Origin: Desmospora profundinema
Lineage (GTDB): Bacteria > Bacillota > Bacilli > Thermoactinomycetales > DSM-45169
Length of the DNA: 64,000 nt
NCBI RefSeq assembly: GCF_031454155.1
Contig: NZ_JAVDQG010000003.1
Location: 478,700 to 542,699 of the forward strand
Direction of reading: 5' to 3'
In this document: one piece after another, positions 8,250 through 18,219 of the stretch
Layout: each line of letters opens with the position of its first letter
How positions within the stretch are numbered: position 1 is the first letter of the stretch
Notes under the pieces: generated by a model
Told to the model about the DNA's origin: nothing
Database searches by the model: none
Seen by the model: only the letters and a program-made list of their open reading frames with translations
Program-made: the position numbers and the translations under genes

Positions 8250-9169
8250 CGTTCCCTGCCCCCTTTCGGAACGCGCGTGCTGTAACGGTCCAGATAGACG
8301 AGCGAACTGAGCAGCTTGGCAAAGGATGCGAGATGACGGTTATCCATGGGGTGCCAAAACCCGGTTTCCACTTCTGCATAAACGGCCAGCACTCCCACTT
8401 TCTCCTCGTTGGCCACCAGTGGACTGGCGATCATGGAACGAGTGGCGGGTGGAATGGGATACAAGGAGGTTTTAGTTAAATCGTCCCAACTACAGGTGCA
8501 GGCATGCAGCCAAGTCCGGCCTTCCGGTGAATGTCCCGTGAGCGGAGGACGGTAATCCTCAAAGGATTGCGCCAGTCCCACCCAGGAGACGGGGACCAGG
8601 AATCGGCCGGTTTCGTGTGGAACAAACACGGCCACACCGGGATTTTTCACTTTTTCGTTGGCCATGGCAGACTGAATACTGTCTATAGTATAAGGATAAT
8701 CGATGGAAAAAGAGTTCTCAAGTTCAATGTATGCGTGAGTGAGGGCGCTTGAGACCCCGTCCGCCACGATTTCCATCATGGCGACAAAGTCGGTGTTCCG
8801 GTCTGCTTCTGCTTTTTGGTCCTGTTTCAACTCGGACAGAATCTCCTTCAATGTGTCAATCTGTCGATCTTTCTCCCCCATGTATCGGGTGATGGGCTCC
8901 ATCCCGCTGGCGGTTTCGGTCAACGGAGGACCGTGCAACACCGCCGGGTCAATTCGGAAAGGATCCGTTCCTCTCCTTGAATCATTTCCCGTTTCTCCTG
9001 AGCGGTGAAACCAAAAAGGGATCCAATCTCCGCGGATGACACGATAAGCGACGATCAGGAAGAGGACGAAGAGCACAAGGATGGTCGAGACCACCAACCA
9101 ACGAATCCAGGGAAAGTCCCGTGCCATCCCCGCCGCCACTTCCACCCATGATTCTGACATCCATCCCAA
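8246..9169 (-). CDS. Membrane-anchored GAF-domain sensor-like protein
   Basis: The protein is 307 residues. A short N-terminus is followed by one transmembrane helix (LVVSTILVLFVLFLIVAYRV, about residues 24-43). Then come a polar linker, a coiled coil (KDRQIDTLKEILSELKQDQK) and a C-terminal domain that reads as a GAF fold (VAVFVPHETGRFLVPVSW, MIASPLVANEEKVGVLAVYA, HPMDNRHLASFAKLLSSLVY). It has no kinase, cyclase or DNA-binding output domain, so it probably signals through a partner. The start is a TTG at 9169, about 10 bases after GAGGAGGA; the ATG at 9160 is the alternative. The 59-residue gene downstream overlaps its stop. Confidence 0.72.
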   Translation of the reverse strand: MGWMSESWVEVAAGMARDFPWIRWLVVSTILVLFVLFLIVAYRVIRGDWIPFWFHRSGETGNDSRRGTDPFRIDPAVLHGPPLTETASGMEPITRYMGEKDRQIDTLKEILSELKQDQKAEADRNTDFVAMMEIVADGVSSALTHAYIELENSFSIDYPYTIDSIQSAMANEKVKNPGVAVFVPHETGRFLVPVSWVGLAQSFEDYRPPLTGHSPEGRTWLHACTCSWDDLTKTSLYPIPPATRSMIASPLVANEEKVGVLAVYAEVETGFWHPMDNRHLASFAKLLSSLVYLDRYSTRVPKGGRER

Positions 9170-9404
9170 TGGCGTGAGGTCCTCCTCTCTCTATATAGCC
9201 ACATTCCCTTGACGGGAGAATTTCTATCCAAGGACCATCATGGTTATGGATTTAAGTACGATTCATTTAACTTTAATCTATCGTATCCCATAGGAAATAT
9301 CCACCTTTAAATGAAGAGACGCGATATAAGCCGCCCTGGTATGAGGTTCCGATCAGCCGCCAGAAAACGGAGACATCATTTTCAATGATTTAGAGGAGGG
9401 TATA

Positions 9405-9432
9405 ATAAAAAACCCGCCTCCATAACGGGTTT
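9405..9432 (-). terminator. Terminator of the chromate transporter gene
   Basis: Read on the minus strand, AAACCCG and CGGGTTT close around TTATGGAGG and are followed by TTTTTATT. It lies about 20 bases after the transporter stop. Confidence 0.85.
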
Positions 9433-9453
9433 CATCGTGATGCTTTATGGGTG

Positions 9454-10581
9454 TTAAATAAGGATCATCACCATTCCTAAAGCCAACGCCGATAGGAATA
9501 CTTGCCAAATTTTCCATTTTAATTTAAATAACAATCCCAGAGTGATCACGGCAATCATGACGCTTCCCCAATCATGAAAAACGTCTAATGATAATCGGAT
9601 GAGAAAGCTGGCGATTAAACCAACGACAGCAGCGCTCACACCCGCTAGATATCGCTTCAATTTTTTGTTTTCTCTTATTTTATCAAAGTAAGGAGCCCCA
9701 ATCAGTATGATCGAAAAAGCTGGCAAAAAGATGAAAAAAGTGGCTAAAATGGCTCCCCAAAAACCGGATGCAGCATATCCAACAAAAGCAGCCACCATAA
9801 TCAAAGGACCGGGTGTCAGTTCGTTAATCGCTAATCCATCAATATACTGTTCCGTGGTTAACCAACCGTAATTATCTACCGCTTCAAATTGTAATAGTGC
9901 TAAAACAGTGTAAGCTCCACCAAAGCTAAGCGCTCCGACTTTTAAAAATAATAAGGACAGACTAGTCGTTACCGATGCCGCTCCGATTGAAGTCATTGCC
10001 CAGAGCGGCATATCATGGATGCTATATCTTTTATTCTCAAAAGAACGGACGAGGATCATATAAACGAAGCCCATCACTAATAGCAAAAATATGAGGTCCA
10101 TTCGTGTAATAAAAGTTAATGTCACCATCAATAGGGTGATGAAGATTTTTTTACGCTCCTGTAGAACCCCAAACTTGTGGGCAATTCGGTAAAGGCTGAA
10201 TAAAACGATCGCAACCATTACCGGTTTTACACCATATAATAAGCTTTGAGCAATTTCAGAGGTCGCAGCGTATTGAAAATAAGCCCAAGCCAAAAGGGTG
10301 ATTAATATAAAGTTGGGTAACATAAATCCTAATCCGGCCAAAATACCACCTAGAATGCCACGTTGCCGATACCCAACATACATACAAAGTTCGGCAGCTT
10401 CGGGTCCCGGTAACATTCCGCAAACTGCAAAGGCATCTTTAAACCGTTCATTATCAATCCATTTTTTCTTTTCAACCGCATCCTCATGAATGACCTGAAT
10501 TTGAGCAGCCGGACCACCCCAGCCTTGCAATCCAATAAGGGTATAAGTCCAAAAGATCGTCCATAAACCGGGTTTCTCCAT
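9454..10581 (-). CDS. chrA: Chromate transporter ChrA (long, two-domain form)
   Basis: The protein is 375 residues with about ten membrane segments arranged as two homologous CHR domains. The N-terminal half has IGLQGWGGPAAQIQVIHED and GMLPGPEAAEL; the C-terminal half has GALSFGGAYTVLALLQFE and INELTPGPLIMVAAFVGYA. ChrA proteins export chromate, or transport sulfate-like anions. The ATG at 10581 follows GGAAGG. The gene is visibly more A+T rich than its neighbours and stands alone with its own terminator, which suggests acquisition by transfer. No chromate-sensing regulator is present next to it. Confidence 0.9.
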   Translation of the reverse strand: MEKPGLWTIFWTYTLIGLQGWGGPAAQIQVIHEDAVEKKKWIDNERFKDAFAVCGMLPGPEAAELCMYVGYRQRGILGGILAGLGFMLPNFILITLLAWAYFQYAATSEIAQSLLYGVKPVMVAIVLFSLYRIAHKFGVLQERKKIFITLLMVTLTFITRMDLIFLLLVMGFVYMILVRSFENKRYSIHDMPLWAMTSIGAASVTTSLSLLFLKVGALSFGGAYTVLALLQFEAVDNYGWLTTEQYIDGLAINELTPGPLIMVAAFVGYAASGFWGAILATFFIFLPAFSIILIGAPYFDKIRENKKLKRYLAGVSAAVVGLIASFLIRLSLDVFHDWGSVMIAVITLGLLFKLKWKIWQVFLSALALGMVMILI

Positions 10582-10792
10582 AATCCTTCCACTCCCATTT
10601 GACCATAATTATTTGAGGAGCTCCTCATCCCTTTTGCTCACGAGGCATGATGGGTGTAAGGTGTAACCCGCGGTTTAAAATCCTCCGTCGATTACGGTCA
10701 CATTATATATCAACCGTATCCACAGTGAAAAGCGAAAATAACCGGCAAATGCCCTGTTTTCCAATCGAATAACCATCACTTCGAATCATCGA

Positions 10793-10965
10793 TTGGTGTC
10801 ATTCGGAAGATGTGTTATCATGATAATAGTGAAGCGGAATCATCCACCGGTAGATGTCGGTGACGTTTTATAGATGAAACCCGGTTGTGTCTGATGTTCT
10901 GAACGATCTCTTGTTGATTGGTAGAATATCCAGCCAAATCGGCATGGTGCCGGATGGCTTTTTTT
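10793..10965 (+). promoter_or_regulatory. Leader of the ABC-F gene: promoter, mini-ORFs and an intrinsic-terminator-like hairpin
   Basis: TTGGTG (10793) and TATCAT (10816) are 17 bp apart. Transcription would start near 10828. The leader then carries mini-frames: GTG at 10829 ending at the TAG at 10871, MKPGCV at 10874-10894, and a 2-codon frame overlapping its stop. A hairpin follows at 10932-10958 (AGCC..CGGCA / TGCCG..GGCT) with seven Ts. No plus-strand gene precedes it, so this terminator sits in the leader of the ABC-F gene. A second possible start is the extended -10 TGGTACAAT near 11010. The rest of the 470-base gap behind chrA shows nothing I can name. Confidence 0.45.
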
Positions 10966-11052
10966 CTGTTTTCCCCGCTCTGTACAGAAGTCTTTTGCTC
11001 TGTCTTCGTGGTACAATGGTTGGGAGTTTGCAAAGGTGGAGGACGGATTCCT

Positions 11053-12669
<1,617 letters not shown>

Positions 12670-12674
12670 TGGTT

Positions 12675-12718
12675 GCGGATGGAGAGCCGGTATAAAGCCG
12701 CGCTCCATCCGTCTTTTC
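12675..12718 (+). terminator. Terminator after the ABC-F gene
   Basis: GCGGATGGAG pairs with CTCCATCCGT around an 18-base loop, which contains its own small GCCGG/GCCG pairing. TCTTTTC follows. The T run is short, so strength is moderate. Confidence 0.6.
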
Positions 12719-12809
12719 ATATAGACTTCCCTGCAACCAAGATTGAGCGGAAGAGCGGGTGATGTTACAACGGCAGTGTGATTTTGAGGCGAGGAAAGGG
12801 GGAACCCAT

Positions 12810-13016
12810 ATGGACGGCAGGCAGCGCCGTTTGATTCAGCCGGGTCAGACGGTGGATATTGTACTGAAACACGATCAACGAACGGGTAAACGGACCCGTG
12901 GCGTGGTGAAGGAGATTTTGACCCGTTCCGCAACCCATCCCCATGGGATCAAGGTTCGTCTGACTGATGGCCAGGTAGGCAGGGTAAAGGAAATTCTGGA
13001 CCATGGACAGGAGTGA
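12810..13016 (+). CDS. ywbE: YwbE family small protein
   Basis: The protein is 68 residues. It matches the YwbE pattern: GQTVDIVLKHDQRTGKRTRG, then VVKEILTRSATHPHGIKVRL and DGQVGRVKEI. The family is widespread and of unknown biochemical role; the fold resembles a small RNA-binding beta barrel. I start at the ATG at 12810, which follows AAAGGGGG; an upstream in-frame start at 12759 lacks a binding site. The last 14 bases overlap the next gene, so the two are translationally linked. Confidence 0.85.
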   Translation: MDGRQRRLIQPGQTVDIVLKHDQRTGKRTRGVVKEILTRSATHPHGIKVRLTDGQVGRVKEILDHGQE

Positions 13017-13584
13017 AAAGGATAAGATCCCATCCATTCCGTTTCTGAAGCGGGTTTCCAAAGTGATGGAGGAAGCGGATCTTGTGCATGCGCTGGGAGG
13101 AAGCGGACTTCTCTATGCGCTGGGCATTCAGAAAAGGGTGAACGACTGGGATCTAACCACTGAAGCCAGCTTGAATGAAGTAAAGGATGCTCTCTCAGCG
13201 CAGGGAATTCTTTATGAGAGGAGAGAAGGGGGAACCCTTTTCGCCAGCTCCTTTCGTCTGGTGATTCTCGGTGGGGAAGGGGAAATGGATTTGATCGGAG
13301 GCTTTGCGATTCAATCCGATGCGGGAGTGTGTCGGATCCCGACCGTTTCCCGTTTTCACTGGAACGGGATCCCGGTGGGGAGTCCGGAAGTGTGGGCGGT
13401 CGCTTATGCCCTGATGGGAAGGAGAAACCAGGCGGATTCTCTCTTTCGATATGTAACCGAGGTGGGAGCGGACCGTGGGATGATCGAATTTCTGTTGCAG
13501 CAACCGTTGCCGACGGATGTATACAGACGCGTCAGGAAGTGGCCGTTCGAGCCGAAAAAACAGGCTGATCACAACCGTGTGTGA
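13003..13584 (+). CDS. Nucleotidyltransferase-superfamily-like protein
   Basis: The protein is 193 residues. The N-terminal half contains HALGGSGLLYALGIQKRVND followed by WDLTTEASL, the GGS...DWDL arrangement of minimal nucleotidyltransferase-fold proteins that resemble aminoglycoside nucleotidyltransferases. The second conserved acidic position may be in GEGEMDLIGGF. The C-terminal helical part has a short WAVAYALMGRRNQADSLF motif typical of this group. The substrate is unknown and activity cannot be assumed. It overlaps ywbE by 14 bases, and its last codons lie inside the terminator stem. Confidence 0.65.
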   Translation: MDRSEKDKIPSIPFLKRVSKVMEEADLVHALGGSGLLYALGIQKRVNDWDLTTEASLNEVKDALSAQGILYERREGGTLFASSFRLVILGGEGEMDLIGGFAIQSDAGVCRIPTVSRFHWNGIPVGSPEVWAVAYALMGRRNQADSLFRYVTEVGADRGMIEFLLQQPLPTDVYRRVRKWPFEPKKQADHNRV

Positions 13585-13596
13585 TCAGCCTGTTTA
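13556..13596. terminator. Bidirectional terminator between the nucleotidyltransferase and IDEAL genes
   Basis: CAGGCTGATCAC and GTGATCAGCCTG form a 12-bp perfect stem with an AACCGTGT loop. A run of As precedes it and TTTAAATAT follows, so it can act in both directions. The coding frame of the plus-strand gene ends within the stem. Confidence 0.75.
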
Positions 13597-13619
13597 AATA
13601 TAAGGACATCTATTGTTAA

Positions 13620-13934
13620 TCAGCGTTGCAGTTCCTTCAGGGAATCGGTTAATTGTAGGAACCATTCCTTGTCATGGGTGGTAAGGGCCATGTCGATAAA
13701 ATTAAGCAAATGTCCTTCTTGGTTAAGAGCCGTATCCTCGTGGTGTTTCAGCTGGTCGAGGGTACTGATGGACAGTTTGCCGACCATTTGCCGGTTATCT
13801 GACTGGATAATCCGAACCTTGGCTGTATTTTGATGAAGATTGATAGATTCGATATATCCTTGAAACAGTTCGTCGTTAATGGTTTTCCCTTTCACCCAGT
13901 CCCCGTCTTGAAATCTGGAAAGCAACGTTTCCAT
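13620..13934 (-). CDS. IDEAL-domain protein
   Basis: The protein is 104 residues. The C-terminal 30 residues form an IDEAL motif (LLNFIDMALTTHDKEWFLQL followed by TDSLKEL), the short helical motif found in many small Bacilli proteins such as YpiB and the C-terminal tail of ComK-related proteins. The N-terminal part (FQDGDWVKGKTINDELFQGY) is predicted beta, perhaps a small SH3-like domain. The ATG at 13934 follows AAAGGCGG by 8 bases; a longer start at 13985 has no such site. The role is unknown; IDEAL motifs often mediate protein-protein contacts. Confidence 0.8.
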   Translation of the reverse strand: METLLSRFQDGDWVKGKTINDELFQGYIESINLHQNTAKVRIIQSDNRQMVGKLSISTLDQLKHHEDTALNQEGHLLNFIDMALTTHDKEWFLQLTDSLKELQR

Positions 13935-14132
13935 GTGTAACACCGCCTTTACAGTGAGGCTCATTGGATCTTGGTTTGTTACCATTGGGGTTACTACTAT
14001 TATATCACGGATGGAAGGGAGCTAAACCTAGTTCGGTGCTTTCAAAGATTTTTCCAGCCATTATAATCAAGGACAGGTGACGTGTCAACCCTGTAAAATC
14101 GCTTCATGGATAGAAAAAATGGATGTGGCGCC

Positions 14133-14160
14133 TTGACGGATTCTCTTTTTCTTATACAAT
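14133..14160 (+). promoter_or_regulatory. SigA-type promoter for the acyltransferase gene
   Basis: TTGACG at 14133 and TACAAT at 14155 are separated by 16 bp, about 55 bases upstream of the ATG at 14217. Confidence 0.5.
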
Positions 14161-14216
14161 AACGACTGCAAGCCCGTTTTTGTTGGTTTTATTTACCATA
14201 TAGAAGGGGAGAATCC

Positions 14217-15259
14217 ATGACCGGCAAGTTAAATGGCATACACATGGCCAGGGGCTTGTTCCCCTTGTTGATGGTGGTGTTTTCGGCCAATCAGATCGGT
14301 TCCTCTCTTGGGGAAGAGGCGTGGCTGGGATGGGGGGAGATGGTTCGATCCGGGGCATGGGACTTTTTTTGCTCCTGAGCGGGTTCATTTTGTTCACCCG
14401 GTATCGGGAGCGGATCGGAGAAAAACCGGTCGCATGGACGTTCCTGTTTAAACGTTGGATTCGGATTGTCCCTCCTTATTGGTATATCCTGATTCCGATG
14501 CTTCCTTTCGCCTCCACTTTTACGGGGCGGGATTTGGAAGCGTCCCAGGTGTGGAAGAGTTTGTTGCTTCTTCCGCAGGAGCACCCGATTCACCCTCTGT
14601 CGGGCGTATTATCCCATCTTCTTTTGTTTTACCTGGTGTTTGCCGTCGTGCTCATGCTGGGCAGGGGGAGAGGGACGGTGTTCCTCTCCGGTTGGTTCAT
14701 GCTGGTTCTGATTAACTTCTCCAGTGGATTGCTGGACAATCATTGGGTAACCCAATGGATTTTCAGCAAGTATCATCTCTACTTTTTTGTGGGAGGGTTT
14801 ATCGCCTATCTGGTACACAAGGTGGAAATTCCGGCTCCCGTACCTTTAATGATCCTGGGCGGGGCGGGCTTGGCTTTTGCATGGGCCAACGCTGACCGTC
14901 AATGGCTTCCCCTTGACGATACGTTTACCTATGGCATTCCGGTGGCCACGATCTTGTTGGGGCTGGCCCTGGTCCAAACGCGGATCAATCCTTCCCTGCC
15001 ACGGCTATTGAACGGGCTGGGCGATTCGGCTTATATGATTTTCCTTACCCATATCCCCACACTGACGTTACTCTTTCATGCCGCTGTCCATTGGGGGATG
15101 ATCGATCGACTGGGTTTCGCTTGGACCCATGCGGCAGCAGCAGGACTGGCGGTGGGAATCGGCTGTTTATTGCATGCTTGTGTAGAACGCCCGTTGTTTA
15201 CGCTCCTTCAGATGAATCAAAAGGAACCCAAACCCGCTTCTCAGACAGCCACTTCGTAA
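14217..15259 (+). pseudogene. Acyltransferase-3 family membrane protein, broken by a -1 frameshift in a T7 run
   Basis: The ATG at 14217 follows AGAAGGGGAG and opens a frame reading KLNGIHMARGLFPLLMVVF, GEMVRSGAWDFFC and a stop (TGA) just past a run of seven Ts (14364-14370). One extra T would give DFFLLLSGFILFTRY, the expected family sequence, which continues in the next frame to 15259. That part has about nine hydrophobic segments and a typical acyltransferase-3 C-terminal region (MIFLTHIPTLTLLF). The intact protein would be about 347 residues and acylate a cell-surface carbohydrate. The usual His in the R-x10-H motif of the first helix is Ser here. Alternatives: homopolymer sequencing error, phase variation, or slippage at T7. 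Confidence 0.75.
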
Positions 15260-15282
15260 ATGGACAGCTCAGTTTAAAGAGG

Positions 15283-15315
15283 AACGCCCCGACCGGCAAT
15301 GGTACGGGGCGTTTA
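15283..15315 (+). terminator. Terminator after the acyltransferase gene
   Basis: AACGCCCC pairs with GGGGCGTT around GACCGGCAATGGTAC, followed by TAATATG. The T run is weak. Confidence 0.6.
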
Positions 15316-15347
15316 ATATGAGATATCGGGCTGCTTTTTGAGAGTGT

Positions 15348-15518
15348 TCATTCATCCGCCGATTCCTTGGCGGTTTTCAAAAATTTTGTGAACCATGCGG
15401 CAGCCAAGATCAGTGCCATGCTTCCCAACCACGCCAAGAGGCCTTGACCTGCATAGGTAGTCGAAGAAATCCATGCGGGAATCAACAACAGACAGATGGA
15501 TGTCCCGTATCGTTTCAT
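15348..15518 (-). CDS. Small two-helix membrane protein
   Basis: The protein is 56 residues with two hydrophobic segments (SICLLLIPAWISSTTYAG and LLAWLGSMALILAAAWF) and a charged C-terminal tail. The ATG at 15518 is preceded by GGGAGGG. It lies 38 bases after the FhuF-like gene on the same strand and so may be the last gene of the siderophore-uptake transcript. I do not recognise the family. Confidence 0.6.
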   Translation of the reverse strand: MKRYGTSICLLLIPAWISSTTYAGQGLLAWLGSMALILAAAWFTKFLKTAKESADE

Positions 15519-15556
15519 TTCATATCCCTCCCAGCTCCGATGCGTCCGGCTTGTCT

Positions 15557-16339
15557 TCATCCCTTTTTCTCCGCCAGCGTACGTGTGGCATGGGAAGGTT
15601 CCAGGTCGTGTCTGCGACGGGGACAGTTGCTGCAACAACCGGCCTCCGGCAGACGGTAATACAGGCAGCAGGTTCGTCTGAGCCGGAGAGGCTCCCCTTC
15701 GTCTTCCGGAGGCGAGATCAGGCGAAACGGGATGGAAAGCGGGTTGGGAGTTCTTCCATCGATCCAGGGATTGTTCCGCTGGGTGAGAAAGAGGAAATCT
15801 TCCCGTAGGCGTTTCCGCTCCTCCTCCGTTTCTGCTTCCCGTTCCCAACTTTCATAGTAGTAATACAGGTAGCTGAGGGCACTCTCCCATGATACGGACG
15901 GGGAGAGATGGTCCGATAGGGCATGGAAGAAAGGGGACAAGTGGTTGCAGAAGAAGGCGGCAGTCGCCTGTTGCCGCCAAGATTCCCGTTCTCGGGAGGA
16001 AACGGGGGCGTTTGTCTGCGTATCGGCGGGCAGGATGAGCCGGACATCCCAACCGTCGCCGAAACGGAAGAGCCACCGCTGTGGGGTTACGGGGATGACC
16101 CGGTTTAACCGGCTGAGAGTAAACAACCATCCCGGCATGATCATGGCGGTGTATCGTTTGGCCAGCATAGAGGCGGCGACGCTCCATTCCTGGGTTCCGA
16201 TTCGCTCCCGCCACTGATCCAACAGTTGCTTACGGCTCGTTGGTTCCAACAATGAAACGGCAGGAATGTCTCCCATTTGTTGCCCGGATTCAAATGACCA
16301 GCGGAACCGGTTTTCCAGTACAGCGGCATCTTTCATCAT
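15557..16339 (-). CDS. FhuF-like ferric siderophore reductase ([2Fe-2S] protein)
   Basis: The protein is 260 residues, cytoplasmic. The C-terminal CCLYYRLPEAGCCSNCP gives the C-C-x10-C-x2-C motif that holds the [2Fe-2S] cluster in FhuF-type reductases, which release iron by reducing ferric siderophores after import. The N-terminal 200 residues match the helical domain of this family only in general features. The ATG at 16339 follows GGGGAG by 6 bases and lies 2 bases after the ATPase stop. It is the last major gene of a Fur-controlled operon (permease-permease-ATPase-reductase). An extra Cys next to the third ligand is noticeable but not unusual. Confidence 0.82.
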   Translation of the reverse strand: MMKDAAVLENRFRWSFESGQQMGDIPAVSLLEPTSRKQLLDQWRERIGTQEWSVAASMLAKRYTAMIMPGWLFTLSRLNRVIPVTPQRWLFRFGDGWDVRLILPADTQTNAPVSSRERESWRQQATAAFFCNHLSPFFHALSDHLSPSVSWESALSYLYYYYESWEREAETEEERKRLREDFLFLTQRNNPWIDGRTPNPLSIPFRLISPPEDEGEPLRLRRTCCLYYRLPEAGCCSNCPRRRHDLEPSHATRTLAEKKG

Positions 16340-16341
16340 GA

Positions 16342-17166
16342 TCAACTCCCCGTTCCCATGAGAGTTTTCGGGGATAACATTCTTCCCTGTCCATAGGGAA
16401 TCAACATCGGGGTGCCAAACAGGGGATCCGGGATGATTCGGCAGTCGACTTCGAATACCTCCCGTGCCAGAGCGGGCGTGAGGATCGCTTCGGGAGCTCC
16501 CTGGGCATGGACGCGTCCCTGGCGGATAGCCACCATGTGATCCGCGTAGCGGGCAGCCAGGTTGAGATCATGAAGCACCATCACCACTGTCCGCTTTTCC
16601 ACCCGGTTGAGATTAAACAGAAGGTCCAGCACTTCAATTTGGTGGGTCATATCCAGGTAGGTGGTGGGCTCATCCAGTAACAGGGTATCAGTTCCCTGGG
16701 CGAGAGTCATGGCGATCCAGGCCCGTTGCCGCTGTCCGCCGGACAGGGAATCGACGCTCCGATCTGCGTGCGGAGTCATTTGTGTGACATCCAGAGCCCA
16801 TCGGACCATGCGTTCGTCCTCTTCGGTCCACTGCTGCAGCCAACTCTGGTGGGGGTATCTTCCTTGTTTGGCCAGCTGCAGGACGGTTAGTCCTTCCGGT
16901 GCGGTAGGCCCTTGGGGCAGAATGGCTAACTTACGGGCCGTTTTTTTGGTGGATTGGCGGGCGATGTCCTTTCCGTCCAACCAGACCGTTCCTTCCCTCG
17001 GTTTCAGCAGACGGGCCAACGAGCGTAACAGGGTGGATTTCCCGCAGCCGTTGCTACCGACGAATACGGTTACCTTTCCTTTGGGAATGGACAGGTTCAA
17101 TTTCTGGATGACGGGTTTACCGCCGTAACCCAGTGTCAAGGCTTCTGTTTGCAAACCGGCTGTCAT
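16342..17166 (-). CDS. Iron-siderophore ABC transporter ATPase (FecE/FhuC type)
   Basis: The protein is 274 residues. Walker A is GSNGCGKST, the Q-loop is [12 protein letters not shown], the signature is [11 protein letters not shown], Walker B is [12 protein letters not shown] and the switch His is in VLHDLNLA. It energises import through the two permeases encoded upstream. The ATG at 17166 follows GGGAGGA; the upstream ATG at 17181 overlaps that site and is less likely. There are 15 bases between the preceding permease stop and this start. Confidence 0.92.
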   Translation of the reverse strand: MTAGLQTEALTLGYGGKPVIQKLNLSIPKGKVTVFVGSNGCGKSTLLRSLARLLKPREGTVWLDGKDIARQSTKKTARKLAILPQGPTAPEGLTVLQLAKQGRYPHQSWLQQWTEEDERMVRWALDVTQMTPHADRSVDSLSGGQRQRAWIAMTLAQGTDTLLLDEPTTYLDMTHQIEVLDLLFNLNRVEKRTVVMVLHDLNLAARYADHMVAIRQGRVHAQGAPEAILTPALAREVFEVDCRIIPDPLFGTPMLIPYGQGRMLSPKTLMGTGS

Positions 17167-17181
17167 GTGGATTCCTCCCAT

Positions 17182-18219
17182 TCAGGTGGAGTGACGGTCG
17201 CTCCGCAGCAGGAGGACCAGCAGAAACGGAGCCCCCAGCACAGCGGTGAAGAGTCCCGCCGGCAGGTCTAACGGACTAAAAGCGATCCGAGCGACCCAAT
17301 CCGCCGCCATCACGAGCATCGATCCGGTAAGGGCAGCGGCGGGCAACATGCTTCCATAGGCGGGACCGGTTAATAACCGGGCAATGTGGGGGGCCATCAA
17401 CCCGACAAAACCGATGGGCCCAGCGACCGATACGGCTGCCGCCGCCAGGGCGACACCGGTGAGAGTGATGGCGAAGCGGTGCCATTGGATGGCCCCGCCT
17501 AATCCGACTGCCACCGGATCCCCTAACTGCAACAAGTTGAGCGGTCTGGTCAACAGCCAGGCGAGGGGCAGAAAGACGGTCAACCAAGGCAATAGGTTGT
17601 AGACGGTGGACCAGGAGCTGGCATAGATGCTGCCGGTCAGCCAAACCATTGCCTGGCTGGTAGTATGGATCGGGCTTAAGATTAAAAACAGGGTGGTTAA
17701 GCCTTGTGCTGCCGTCTGGATGCCGATTCCGATCAAAACCAGGCGAAGGGGAGAGACCCCTTCTTTCCATGCCAAGATGTAGATCAAAGCCGCCGCCGCG
17801 GCTCCACCCCCGAAGGCGGCCAGCGGGAGCCAGCCCCCTCCGCCGGAGCCTGTGAATGTGAGAACAGCCACCGCCGCCACTGATGCGCCGCCGGTGACGC
17901 CGATAATATCTGGGGAGGCCAGAGGATTTCGCATCACCCCTTGAAACAGTGCGCCGGCGGTTCCCATGGCGATCCCGACCAGACAGGCGGTGACCACTCG
18001 GGGCAGGCGCAGGCTGTGGAGAATCATCTGGTCGGCGGATGATCCCTGGCCGAGCAATGCCAACCATACGTCCAGCGGCGGGATGGATAATTCTCCGCTT
18101 CCCAGATTGACGGTGAACAACGCACCGTTGGCGAGCAGGAGGGCCAACCATACCCATGGCGCCCGGCGGTCCAGGAGGAAGGAAGCGATCGGAGATCGGA
18201 TGGAGATCGGATATTTCAA
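17182..18219 (-). CDS. Iron-siderophore ABC transporter permease (FecD/FhuG type)
   Basis: The protein is 345 residues with about nine to ten membrane segments and FecCD-family marks: RLPRVVTACLVGIAMGTAGA, QGVMRNPLASPDIIGVTGGA and VAGPIGFVGLMAPHIARLL. A basic N-terminus precedes the first helix. Its ATG overlaps the stop of the upstream permease by 4 bases (ATGA). With that permease it should form the heterodimeric channel for a ferric siderophore delivered by the lipoprotein encoded on the other strand. Confidence 0.92.
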   Translation of the reverse strand: MKYPISIRSPIASFLLDRRAPWVWLALLLANGALFTVNLGSGELSIPPLDVWLALLGQGSSADQMILHSLRLPRVVTACLVGIAMGTAGALFQGVMRNPLASPDIIGVTGGASVAAVAVLTFTGSGGGGWLPLAAFGGGAAAAALIYILAWKEGVSPLRLVLIGIGIQTAAQGLTTLFLILSPIHTTSQAMVWLTGSIYASSWSTVYNLLPWLTVFLPLAWLLTRPLNLLQLGDPVAVGLGGAIQWHRFAITLTGVALAAAAVSVAGPIGFVGLMAPHIARLLTGPAYGSMLPAAALTGSMLVMAADWVARIAFSPLDLPAGLFTAVLGAPFLLVLLLRSDRHST

